From Microtetraspora sp. NBRC 13810 (GTDB taxonomy: Bacteria; Actinomycetota; Actinomycetes; Streptosporangiales; Streptosporangiaceae), in the NCBI RefSeq assembly GCF_030268685.1, contig NZ_BSRQ01000002.1, positions 372,001 to 436,000 of the forward strand: DNA of 64,000 bases. Reading direction: 5' to 3'. Below the pieces are notes generated by a model. The model was not told the origin of the DNA and made no database searches. It was given only the letters and a program-made list of their open reading frames with translations. The number at the start of each line of letters is the position of its first letter. The stretch's first letter is position 1. Both the position numbers and the translations under genes were made by a program. Shown here in pieces: positions 44,265 through 51,813 of this stretch.

Positions 44265-44280
44265 CCGATAACGTACGCAT

Positions 44281-45747
44281 GTGAACCACCCGCACGTCCT
44301 TCTCGACGGCGACCACCTCACCTGTGCCCAGGTCTACCAGGTGGCCGTCGCCGGGGCCCGGGCCGAGGTCGGCGACACCGGCCGCGCCCGGGCCGCATGG
44401 CAACTGGCCGCCACGCTTCCCGGCCCCGTGTACGGCAGGCACACCGGTGTCGGGGCCAACGTGGCCGTGATGAGCGAGGACACCGGGCTCCGGGAGAACG
44501 CGCTCGACCTCGACCTGCTGCGCAGCCACGCCGGCGGCGCGGGGCCGCTGATCGACGAGGAGCGCGCCCGCGCCACCCTGGTCGTCCGGGCCAACCAGAT
44601 CCTGCGCGGCGGCTCGGGCATCGACCCCGGTGTCACCCACGCGCTCGCCGACGCCGTCAACCACGGTTTCACCCCGCCCATGCGCACCTACGGGGCCGTC
44701 GGCACCGGCGACCTCGCCGCCCTGGCCACCGCCGCCCTCTGCCTGCTGGGCGAGCTGCCCTGGCGGCAGGCGGGCGGCAGGCCGACCGGCGGGGAGGGCG
44801 GGCCGCGGTTCGCGCTCGGGTACGGCGAGGCGCTGCCGTTCATCAGCTCGGGGGCCGCGACGCTGGGGGACGCCGCACTGGCCTGCCACCGGCTGCGCCG
44901 CCTCCTGACCACCGCGATCTCGGTCGCCGCGCGGTCCTTCGTCGCGGTGGACGCCTCGGTCGAGCCGCTGGCCGCGGCCGTCCAGGAGGGCCGCCCGCAT
45001 CCGGGTCAGGCCGCCGTCGCCACGCTGCTGCGCGCGTCGCTGCCCGTCCCCGGCCCCACCGGCCGGGTGCAGGACCCGTACGGCTTCCGCGCGTTCGCGC
45101 AGGTGCACGGGGCGGCGATGGAGGCGATGGCGCGGGCCGAGCAGGTCGTCGAGGTGGACATGAACGCGGCGGCGGAGAATCCGCTGATCGGCGGCGACGG
45201 GCACGCCTGGCACAACGGCAACTTCCACTCCGGCCCGGTCGCGCTGGCGCTGGACGGGCTGCGCGCGGCCGTCGCGCAGACCGCGGCCCTGAGCGCCGCG
45301 CGGCTGGGCGCGCTGATGGAGCCGCGGTACACCGGGCTGGCGCCGTTCCTCGCCGAGGCCCCCGGGCGGTCCGGGATGATGATCCTGGAGTACGTCGCGC
45401 AGGACGCGCTGGCCGAGTTGCGGTTCCTGGCCCAGCCGGTGACCACGGGCTCCACGGTGATCTCGCGCGGCGCGGAGGACCACGCCGGGTTCGGCACCCA
45501 CGCGGCACGGCGGACGCTGGAGGCGATCCGGCCGCTGGAGGTCCTGCTGGCGTGCGAGCTGGTCGCGGCGATGCGCGCGATGCGGCTGCGCGGGATCCAC
45601 CAGCCCCCCGGCGACCCGGACCTCGACCTGTCCGACCCGCTCGGCCTGCCCGTCCAGGACCACTCGCTCGACGCCGACCTGGAGGCCGCCCGGTTGGCGA
45701 TCAGCCTGGCGGGCGACCGCGAACTCGGCCCCGCCCGAGGCCGCTGA
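44281..45747 (+). CDS. Aromatic amino-acid lyase (HutH/PAL) homologue without the MIO triad
   Basis: 488 residues from GTG 44281. Fold and flanking motifs match: PGPVYGRHTGVGAN (with the active-site Tyr), GAVGTGDLAALA at the cofactor site, NAAAENPLI, and the helical C-terminus. Active lyases have G-S-V-G-A-S-G-D-L-A; Ala-Ser-Gly cyclises to the MIO electrophile. Here one residue is missing and T-G replaces A-S-G (codons GTC GGC ACC GGC GAC), so MIO cannot form by the known route. Ordinary ammonia elimination is therefore unlikely. The stop codon lies in a seven-copy repeat. Confidence 0.85.
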   Translation: MNHPHVLLDGDHLTCAQVYQVAVAGARAEVGDTGRARAAWQLAATLPGPVYGRHTGVGANVAVMSEDTGLRENALDLDLLRSHAGGAGPLIDEERARATLVVRANQILRGGSGIDPGVTHALADAVNHGFTPPMRTYGAVGTGDLAALATAALCLLGELPWRQAGGRPTGGEGGPRFALGYGEALPFISSGAATLGDAALACHRLRRLLTTAISVAARSFVAVDASVEPLAAAVQEGRPHPGQAAVATLLRASLPVPGPTGRVQDPYGFRAFAQVHGAAMEAMARAEQVVEVDMNAAAENPLIGGDGHAWHNGNFHSGPVALALDGLRAAVAQTAALSAARLGALMEPRYTGLAPFLAEAPGRSGMMILEYVAQDALAELRFLAQPVTTGSTVISRGAEDHAGFGTHAARRTLEAIRPLEVLLACELVAAMRAMRLRGIHQPPGDPDLDLSDPLGLPVQDHSLDADLEAARLAISLAGDRELGPARGR

Positions 45748-45852
45748 CCGAGGCCGCTGAACGGGGGCGCCGCCCGAGGCCGCTGAACGGGGCCGCTGAC
45801 CGAGGCCACTGAACGGATGCGCCGCCCGAGGCCGCTGAACGGAGGCCGCTGA
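45736..45852. repeat. Seven copies of a GAGGCCGCTGA motif from the lyase stop onward
   Basis: (C)GAGGCCGCTGA or a close variant is at 45736, 45749, 45775, 45791 (shortened), 45801 (one mismatch), 45827 and 45842. The first copy is the last codons and TGA of the lyase. The array ends just before the leftward LacI gene's stop. Confidence 0.88.
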
Positions 45853-45870
45853 ACGGGCGGAGCCGCCGGG

Positions 45871-46884
45871 TCAGCGGGCGGCGAGCCTGCCGACCGAGCC
45901 GCGCTCGCGCAGCTTGGGGGCCTGCACGATGCGCCTGCGCCGGTTGTTGCCGTCCACCGCGGCGACCACCAGCCGGACGGCGGCCAGCACGATGCCGTCG
46001 ATGTCCCAGTCGACGGTGGTGAGACCGGGGTGCAGCAGCCGGGACATCGGATGGTTGTCGTACCCCATCACCGAGATGTCGCCGGGGATGCTCAGCCGGT
46101 GCTCGGCCGCCGCCGCGTAGACGCCGTAGGCGATGGAGTCGGCGAAGCAGAACACCGCGCTCGGCCGGTCCTTCTCCTCACCGAGGAGGTCCCTGGCCAC
46201 CTCGGTCGCGCCGGTGAGCGACTGGGGCGCGGTGACCATCTCGATGTCCAGGCCGAGCCGGTCGGCCTCGGCGGCCACGTGCACGTCGGCCGGGCGGTCG
46301 GGGGTGCTCGACCTGGTGGGGGTGAGCACGGCCAGCCGGTGGTGGCCGTTGTCCCGCAGGTGCTCCAGGGCCATCGTGGTGCCGAGGCGGTTGTCGAAGA
46401 CGACCTCGCCCGCCGTACGCGCGCCGGCCAGGGCGTCGCCGATGGCCACGACCGGCAGCGTCGCGCACAGGTCGGCCCAGAACCCGGCGGCGGGGTCCAC
46501 CGGCTGCACGATCAGCCCGTCCACTCGCTGGTCGCGGAGCTGCTGGGCGAGCCTGCCCTCACGGGAGGGGTCTCCGACGGCGTCGAGGATCAGCGCGTAG
46601 CGGTCCTTGTCCTTCAACGCCCTGCCGATCCCCACGGCGAGGGCCTGCTGCCAGAGGTCCTCCAGGGAGCCGCAGAGCAACCCGATCGTGCCGGTCCTGC
46701 CGCTGGCCAGGGCCCGGGCGATGGGGTCGGCTTCGTAGCCGAGCTCGGCGGCGGCCTGCTTGACCCGCTCGATGGTCTCCTCGGAGACCTGCATGCCCCG
46801 CAACGCGTAGGACACTGCGGCCGGTGACAAGCCCGTCGCCTTGGCCACCTCACGGATCGTCGCTCGCTTGCGTGGCTGCGTCAC
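45871..46884 (-). CDS. LacI-family transcriptional regulator
   Basis: 337 residues. The HTH is IREVAKATGLSPAAVSYALR at about 9-28, followed by the hinge helix; the rest is a periplasmic-binding-type effector domain ending with SVMGYDNHPMSRLLHPGLTT. GTG 46884 lies 6 bases after TAGGCT (46891-46896 on the minus strand), so it is probably leaderless. Divergent from the amidohydrolase gene across three operator-like sites; likely represses both directions. Confidence 0.94.
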   Translation of the reverse strand: MTQPRKRATIREVAKATGLSPAAVSYALRGMQVSEETIERVKQAAAELGYEADPIARALASGRTGTIGLLCGSLEDLWQQALAVGIGRALKDKDRYALILDAVGDPSREGRLAQQLRDQRVDGLIVQPVDPAAGFWADLCATLPVVAIGDALAGARTAGEVVFDNRLGTTMALEHLRDNGHHRLAVLTPTRSSTPDRPADVHVAAEADRLGLDIEMVTAPQSLTGATEVARDLLGEEKDRPSAVFCFADSIAYGVYAAAAEHRLSIPGDISVMGYDNHPMSRLLHPGLTTVDWDIDGIVLAAVRLVVAAVDGNNRRRRIVQAPKLRERGSVGRLAAR

Positions 46885-46965
46885 CTCGCAAGCCTACGCC
46901 GAGTACCGCCCGGAAGCCGAGTACGCCGTCGAGTCACGAAAGTGTACGGTTGACACGATTCGGGG

Positions 46966-47003
46966 TGAAACGGTTCACTGAAACGGATCACTGAACCGTT
47001 TCA
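46966..47003. promoter_or_regulatory. Triple LacI-type operator
   Basis: Three 12-bp sites at exact 13-bp spacing: TGAAACGGTTCA (46966-46977), TGAAACGGATCA (46979-46990), TGAACCGTTTCA (46992-47003). The outer two, with flanking G/C, are perfect inverted copies of each other (13 bp each). The cluster lies between the LacI gene and the amidohydrolase operon. Confidence 0.82.
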
Positions 47004-47081
47004 CATCTCTTCCATCTGGGAGGGTGTTAGTATTACCGTCATTCCGAGTAGGGAATAAGGGGAGCACCGGAAGGAGGCCCG

Positions 47082-48002
47082 ATGAGCGTTGACGTGCACC
47101 AGCATGTCTGGACGCCGGAGTTGCTCGACGCGCTCCGCCGCCGGGCCGCCGCGCCCCGGCTCGACGGGTGGACCCTCCACCTCGACGGGGAGCCGCCCTA
47201 CGAGGTCGATCCGCTCGACCACGACGTGCCCCGCCGCACCGAGCTGAACCGGGACCTCGACCTCGCCCTGGTGTCGCTGTCCAGCCCGCTCGGCGTCGAG
47301 CACCTGCCGCCCGGCGAGGCCTGGCCGATCATCGACGCCTACCACGCGGGCGCGCTCGCCCTCCCCGCGCCCTTCCGCGCCTGGGCCGCCACCTGCGTCG
47401 CCGACCCCGACCCCGACCGGCTCCGCCGGGACCTCGACCGGGGGCTCGTCGGCCTCCAGGTCCCCGCGACGGCCATGCTGGACGCCGCGGGCCTCGACCG
47501 GCTGGCCGGCGTGCTCGACGTGCTCGCCGAGCGGGACCGGCCGCTGTTCGTGCACCCGGGCCCGGCCGCCGCGCGCGGCGTGGGCGAGCCGGGCTGGTGG
47601 GCCGCGGTGGTGCCCTACGTGCAGCAGATGCACGCCGCCTGGTACGCCTTCCACGCGTACGGCCGGCCGCGACACGCCGGACTGCGGGTCTGCTTCGCCC
47701 TGCTCGCCGGCCTGGCCCCGCTGCACCTCGAACGCGTGATCACCCGGGGCGGCGCCGGCCGCGGCCAGATCGACACCCGCGTCTACGTCGAGACCTCCTC
47801 CTACGGCCCGCGGGCCATCGACGCCGTCGTCCGCGAGCTGGGCATCGACGTCGTGGTCAACGGTTCCGACCTGCCCTACGCGAGCGCCCCGCCCACCGGG
47901 CTGGGCGCCGCCGCGGACCACGCCATCCACACCGTCAATCCGTATCGATTGCTGGGCGTCTCGGCCATGCCGGGCCCGACACGAAAGGAGTCGCATCCAT
48001 GA
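47082..48002 (+). CDS. Amidohydrolase-2 family protein
   Basis: 306 residues from ATG 47082 with GGAAGGAGG upstream. The N-terminal metal motif is VHQHVW (H-x-H); later PLFVHPG and NGSDLPYA supply a His and the conserved Asp near the end. The family includes metal-dependent hydrolases and ACMSD-type decarboxylases; the substrate is unknown. The TGA overlaps the ATG of the cupin gene, so both are under the triple LacI operator. Confidence 0.85.
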   Translation: MSVDVHQHVWTPELLDALRRRAAAPRLDGWTLHLDGEPPYEVDPLDHDVPRRTELNRDLDLALVSLSSPLGVEHLPPGEAWPIIDAYHAGALALPAPFRAWAATCVADPDPDRLRRDLDRGLVGLQVPATAMLDAAGLDRLAGVLDVLAERDRPLFVHPGPAAARGVGEPGWWAAVVPYVQQMHAAWYAFHAYGRPRHAGLRVCFALLAGLAPLHLERVITRGGAGRGQIDTRVYVETSSYGPRAIDAVVRELGIDVVVNGSDLPYASAPPTGLGAAADHAIHTVNPYRLLGVSAMPGPTRKESHP

Positions 48003-48676
48003 ACCACTACCGAGGCGGTCAGCCGTGTGCCGGCGAGGCGCGGCTCCCGGAGGGCACGGCGACACTCACCCCGGTCACACCGAAGACACCCCGGACAACC
48101 GAGACACCAGAGACAACCGAGGCCGCCGAGCCACCGGCGTCCGTGACGCCGGCCCGGGACTGGGACGCGATCCCCGAGCGCAACCTCGACCGGCGCGAGC
48201 TGCGGGAGCTCGTGGACGAGCTGGCCGGTGACCCCGGCCGGTGGGCCGCCGAGGTCGACTTCCCCGAGGACGGCGGCGGGCGGCACTACGCCTCGCTCTA
48301 CCGTGACGCCTACGTCGACATCTGGCTGCTGTGCTGGCGGCCGGAGGACGACACCGGCTGGCATGACCACGACATCTCCTCGGGCGCGGTCCGGGTGGTG
48401 TCCGGCGCGCTGAAGGAGTGCAACCCGCGGATCGGCGGCGAGCACCTGGAGACCCTGGTGACGGACGGCGAGTCCTTCTCCTTCGGCCCCGACCACATCC
48501 ACCGCCTCACCGGCGCGCAGCCGGGCAGCGTGTCCATCCACGCCTACTCCCCGCCGCTGTGGCGGCTCGGGCAGTACTCGATCAGCGACTCGGGCGTCAT
48601 GCGGCGGGTCTCGGTCAGCTACGCGGACGAGCTGCGCCCGGTGGACGAGCCGGTCGACGCGGAACAGGTCGCCTGA
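47999..48676 (+). CDS. Cysteine-dioxygenase-type cupin protein
   Basis: 225 residues from ATG 47999 (AAAGGAG 8 bases upstream; ATGA overlap). The first 60 residues are a Thr/Pro/Glu-rich leader. The cupin follows, with GWHDHDISSGAVRVVSG (H-x-H metal ligands) and FGPDHIHRLTG (third His), as in bacterial cysteine dioxygenases and related thiol dioxygenases. Substrate could be Cys or another thiol. It is co-regulated with the amidohydrolase. Confidence 0.85.
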   Translation: MNHYRGGQPCAGEARLPEGTATLTPVTPKTPRTTETPETTEAAEPPASVTPARDWDAIPERNLDRRELRELVDELAGDPGRWAAEVDFPEDGGGRHYASLYRDAYVDIWLLCWRPEDDTGWHDHDISSGAVRVVSGALKECNPRIGGEHLETLVTDGESFSFGPDHIHRLTGAQPGSVSIHAYSPPLWRLGQYSISDSGVMRRVSVSYADELRPVDEPVDAEQVA

Positions 48677-48696
48677 ACCCTCGACAACCAGGACAG

Positions 48697-48730
48697 GCCC
48701 CCGGCGCGGCGCAGACCGTAGACCGGGGGC
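48697..48730. terminator. Hairpin terminator after the cupin gene
   Basis: GCCCCCGG (48697-48704) pairs with CCGGGGGC (48723-48730), 8 bp with an 18-nt loop, 20 bases past the stop. Confidence 0.65.
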
Positions 48731-48875
48731 TCGTTCGTGGGAGAGAGCTGACGGAGCACGAGGCGCTCGTGCGCGCGGCCCTGGCCGACCGCACCGCCTT
48801 CAGGCTCTCCGAGCGCGCGACCACGTTCGCGCCTGCCCCGGGAATCCCCCCGAAGGCGGCCCGCCGTCCGTCGCC

Positions 48876-50855
48876 GTGGATGCTCCGGCTAGAGTTTGCG
48901 AGCATTCGCTGTGGATCACGGAGTTGAGGGACATCGCCACCGAGAACGTTGCCTCTGCGGGGATACTGCAGTTCGACCCGCAGACCTGGGTCAGCGCGGG
49001 AAAAGGCGTCCGGGAGGCCGCTGACGATCTGGCCCAGGGCGTGGACGGGTTCTGCCGGGCGATGGACGAACGGCCCTTCGGTCAGGACGATCTGGGCCGT
49101 GCGCTGTTCGAGGGCGATCCTCAGGCGGGCAGGCCGGGGTTCGCCCAGGTACGTAATGATCTGCTGAAAGAGCTGGTCATGGCGGTGAACCTGCTACGCG
49201 GGATGGCGGCCGGGCTGGCCGTCTGCGGGGAGCGGTACGCCACGGCCGAGACGGCGAACAGCGGGACCTCGTACACGCAGTCGTGCCCGGCATGGTTGAA
49301 GGCTCCGGAGGAGTACAAGCCCGCGCTGAGCGTGGGTGCCCTGCCGACGACCACGCCACCGCCCGACTTCGTCAGCCAGGCGTTCTGGTTTCTCCAATCT
49401 GTGGGATTCGGGTCCGCGTGGCCGGATGCCGATCTCGACGGTGTGGCGCGGCTGCGGGATGCCGCGGCGGCGCTGGCCCGCGTGGTCGGCGACGTCAGGG
49501 AGCAGGTCGCCGGACAGGCCGGGCGGGCGGCCGGAGAGGGGGACGGGCCGGCCACGGCCGAGTTCGGACGGGCCGCGCAGGGGGTGCACGGCGAGCAGGG
49601 GCAGTTGGCGGACCTCCAGCGCCGGTGCGAGCATCTCGCCCACTGCGGCCAGATCGCCTATGACGCGATCGTCAAGGCCAGATGGCAGTTCACGGCATCC
49701 GCGGCGTTCGTGCTGTCACTGATGCTCGTCGCGAAGCTCCTGGCCCCCCGGCTCGGCCCTTTGCTCGACGTCGTGGTGAAGAAACTGCTCCGGGCGGAGG
49801 GCCTGGCCCTGCGGATCATCGTGCTGATCATCCGCCAGGCCGCGCTGGGCGCGATGTTCTCCGGTGGGCTGAGCGCGATCGATCAGTTGTTCGCCACCGG
49901 CACCGTCGATCCGGCGAAGCTGGTCCGGGACATGTCCTTCGGAGCGCTCGCCGGCGGGTTGATGGCCGGCGCGCACGCCGCGCTGCCCGCGCTCCTGCGC
50001 CGGGGCGGCCCCGGGCTCAAGGGCCTGGCCGAGGCCATGGAGTCGGCCACCTGGGAGCGGGCGTTGTCCCGGCTTCTGGTCGGGGGAACGGTGAGCACAA
50101 CGGTGCTGGCGACCGCGGGATGGGCCACCGGCGGCGACTGGAACTGGAAGCAGGCCGCCGAGATGGGCTTCGGCATGGCCGCGCTCAGCACCGGCGCGGG
50201 CCTCGCCGCCCGATCCTGGCCTGCCCCGAGCTATGCGAGCCTGAGAGGCAGGGACTGGAAGCAGAGTCCGGCCAAGCGGTGGCACGACATCAAGTGGGCC
50301 ACGGGCATCACCATGGTCACCGCTCCCGTGAACGCCATCTTCGCACTCGCCAAATTTGCCGAAGACGGAAAGAACCCTTTCTTCTTCCAGAAACGGATTG
50401 GCCAGTTCGGCCACGAATTCAACATGGCCAAGGGCCGTACGATGAAGACAACCGACGGCACGAAAGGCGGTGACGGCGAACGTACGTTGGTCGGTGGTCC
50501 ATGGTCGAAAAGCAGCTTGGACGAGGCCATCCAAGCGTTGTACAACATTTTGATCAAGGGAAACATGTCGCTCGTGGGCGACCGGCCGCTGCTGCCCCCC
50601 GATAGAGACGCAACCATAGCGGCCCTCGGGCCCATCCTGGGGCCACAATGGAGCAAAGCGGACCTGGCCGGAAAGCCCGGGTGGTTCGGCCCGTTCGCCA
50701 ACAAGACCGTCGAGCTCAATCTCAAGCGGGGGACACACCCGTACGACGTTCAGCGAGGCTTCACGGGCCTCTGGCATGACCAGCACGCGAGCCTGAAGTC
50801 GGACCGGGAGATCGTCTGGGAAGCCCTTTCCGCTTACTGGAAGCGCATCCACTAG
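48876..50855 (+). CDS. ESX-type N-terminus fused to bacterial sugar-transferase domain
   Basis: 659 residues from ATG 48876; TAGAGT at 48891-48896 looks like a -10 box, so TTG 48924 may be the real start. Residues 30-260 are helical and WXG100/CpnT-like (DPQTWVSAGKGVREAADDLA). Next, 265-440, come four hydrophobic segments like the membrane part of ESX-type polymorphic toxins. The last 200 are a Bac_transf domain: KRWHDIKW, FFFQKRIGQFGHEFNMAKGR, SLDEAIQALYNILIKGNMSL, VGDRPLLPP, GFTGLWHDQ. The catalytic Asp-Glu pair of phosphoglycosyl transferases (SLDE) is kept. Such enzymes join a sugar phosphate to undecaprenyl phosphate. No other glycan gene is near and no obvious immunity gene follows. Confidence 0.75.
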   Translation: MDAPARVCEHSLWITELRDIATENVASAGILQFDPQTWVSAGKGVREAADDLAQGVDGFCRAMDERPFGQDDLGRALFEGDPQAGRPGFAQVRNDLLKELVMAVNLLRGMAAGLAVCGERYATAETANSGTSYTQSCPAWLKAPEEYKPALSVGALPTTTPPPDFVSQAFWFLQSVGFGSAWPDADLDGVARLRDAAAALARVVGDVREQVAGQAGRAAGEGDGPATAEFGRAAQGVHGEQGQLADLQRRCEHLAHCGQIAYDAIVKARWQFTASAAFVLSLMLVAKLLAPRLGPLLDVVVKKLLRAEGLALRIIVLIIRQAALGAMFSGGLSAIDQLFATGTVDPAKLVRDMSFGALAGGLMAGAHAALPALLRRGGPGLKGLAEAMESATWERALSRLLVGGTVSTTVLATAGWATGGDWNWKQAAEMGFGMAALSTGAGLAARSWPAPSYASLRGRDWKQSPAKRWHDIKWATGITMVTAPVNAIFALAKFAEDGKNPFFFQKRIGQFGHEFNMAKGRTMKTTDGTKGGDGERTLVGGPWSKSSLDEAIQALYNILIKGNMSLVGDRPLLPPDRDATIAALGPILGPQWSKADLAGKPGWFGPFANKTVELNLKRGTHPYDVQRGFTGLWHDQHASLKSDREIVWEALSAYWKRIH

Positions 50856-50888
50856 GCTCGATAGGGCAGCTTGGCGATGCCCGGGCGC

Positions 50889-50906
50889 CGGTGCTCCGGA
50901 GCACCG
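50889..50906. terminator. Perfect palindrome between convergent genes
   Basis: CGGTGCTCCGGAGCACCG is an 18-bp perfect palindrome, 33 bases after the stop of the sugar-transferase fusion and 41 before the stop of the leftward FhuF-like gene; a bidirectional terminator is likely. Confidence 0.6.
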
Positions 50907-50947
50907 TCCGCTCGCACTGTGGCCGGGCAGGCCAAAGGGCTCGCCGG

Positions 50948-51706
50948 TCAGAGGCGGGAGCGGCCGATGCAGCACGTGGCGCAGGCCGTCGTGTCCGGGA
51001 CGGTGGCCCACAGGCAGCAGGTGCGGCGGCGGTAGCCCTCGGCGGTCCACTCCAGCAGGCCGTCCACCGGAGCGCCGACCGAGGCGAGCAGGGCCGGCGC
51101 ACCGGCCGCGGCGTCGCCGGGCAGGATCTCGGCGTGCGCGACCAGCGGATGGACCAGCGCCTCCGCGGTGGACCCCCACAGCGTGCGCTCCCCCACCCGG
51201 GTCAGCGCGGCGACGGCGTCGATCAGCGGCGCCTGGCCGGTGATCAGGGCCTCCCGTACGGCCGCGCCGAGATCGTCCACCACGACCGTGCCGGGCTCGC
51301 CCGCGGACGGGTCGCCGGGCAGCACGGCGGTGCGCACCGACGTCGCCGCGACCGTCACACCGCCGTCGGCGGGGCGGACCAGGGTGTCCTCGAAGCGCAT
51401 GATCGGCACCCGCCGGTTGAGCGCCCAGCCGAGCGCCATCGGCGCGGTGTGCCAGTAGCCGTATCCCTTCCACAGCAGCGCGCCCGCCACGTGCCGGGGG
51501 ATGCCGCCGCGGTGTTCGGCGGCGTCGTCGAGCACCGCGCCCAGCAGGAAGGGCTCGCGCGCCAGCTCGGCCGCCGGGATCCAGCCTGGCCCCGGCTCTG
51601 TCACCGGCTCGAGGACGACACCGAGAGCTCCCCCGCGCCGGGCCGCGATCAGCGTGAGCAGATCACGCAGTCCCGCGAGCGGATCGGTGAAGAGCGCGAG
51701 CGTCAT
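50948..51706 (-). CDS. FhuF-like siderophore-iron reductase
   Basis: 252 residues from ATG 51706. The C-terminus has C-C-x10-C-x2-C (CCLWATVPDTTACATCC), the [2Fe-2S] ligand pattern of FhuF-type ferric-siderophore reductases. Such proteins release iron from imported siderophores in the cytoplasm. An IdeR/DmdR-type iron box sits 25 bases upstream, so it should be induced by iron starvation. The longer frame to 51772 runs across that box. Confidence 0.9.
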   Translation of the reverse strand: MTLALFTDPLAGLRDLLTLIAARRGGALGVVLEPVTEPGPGWIPAAELAREPFLLGAVLDDAAEHRGGIPRHVAGALLWKGYGYWHTAPMALGWALNRRVPIMRFEDTLVRPADGGVTVAATSVRTAVLPGDPSAGEPGTVVVDDLGAAVREALITGQAPLIDAVAALTRVGERTLWGSTAEALVHPLVAHAEILPGDAAAGAPALLASVGAPVDGLLEWTAEGYRRRTCCLWATVPDTTACATCCIGRSRL

Positions 51707-51730
51707 CCGGCACACCCCGTCGTGCGTCAG

Positions 51731-51747
51731 TAGGTAAGGCTTACCTA
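51731..51747. promoter_or_regulatory. Iron box (IdeR/DmdR operator)
   Basis: TAGGTAAG, G, CTTACCTA: a perfect 17-bp palindrome, close to the IdeR/DmdR consensus TTAGGTTAGGCTAACCTAA. It lies between the promoter region and the start of the FhuF-like gene. Confidence 0.85.
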
Positions 51748-51791
51748 ATACGGTACCGCACACCGGCACCAACTGACCATCGAGATGACAG

Positions 51792-51813
51792 GGACCTCAG
51801 CCGGACCTCAGCC
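51792..51813. repeat. Two tandem 11-bp repeats carrying the MFS stop codon
   Basis: GGACCTCAGCC occurs twice head to tail (51792-51802, 51803-51813). On the minus strand each contains TGA; the one at 51808-51810 is the stop of the MFS gene. Confidence 0.8.

Noticed and set aside
45736-45852. CRISPR-like array
   Set aside because: Units are 11-12 bp with irregular short gaps; there are no spacers of constant length and no cas genes anywhere in the window.
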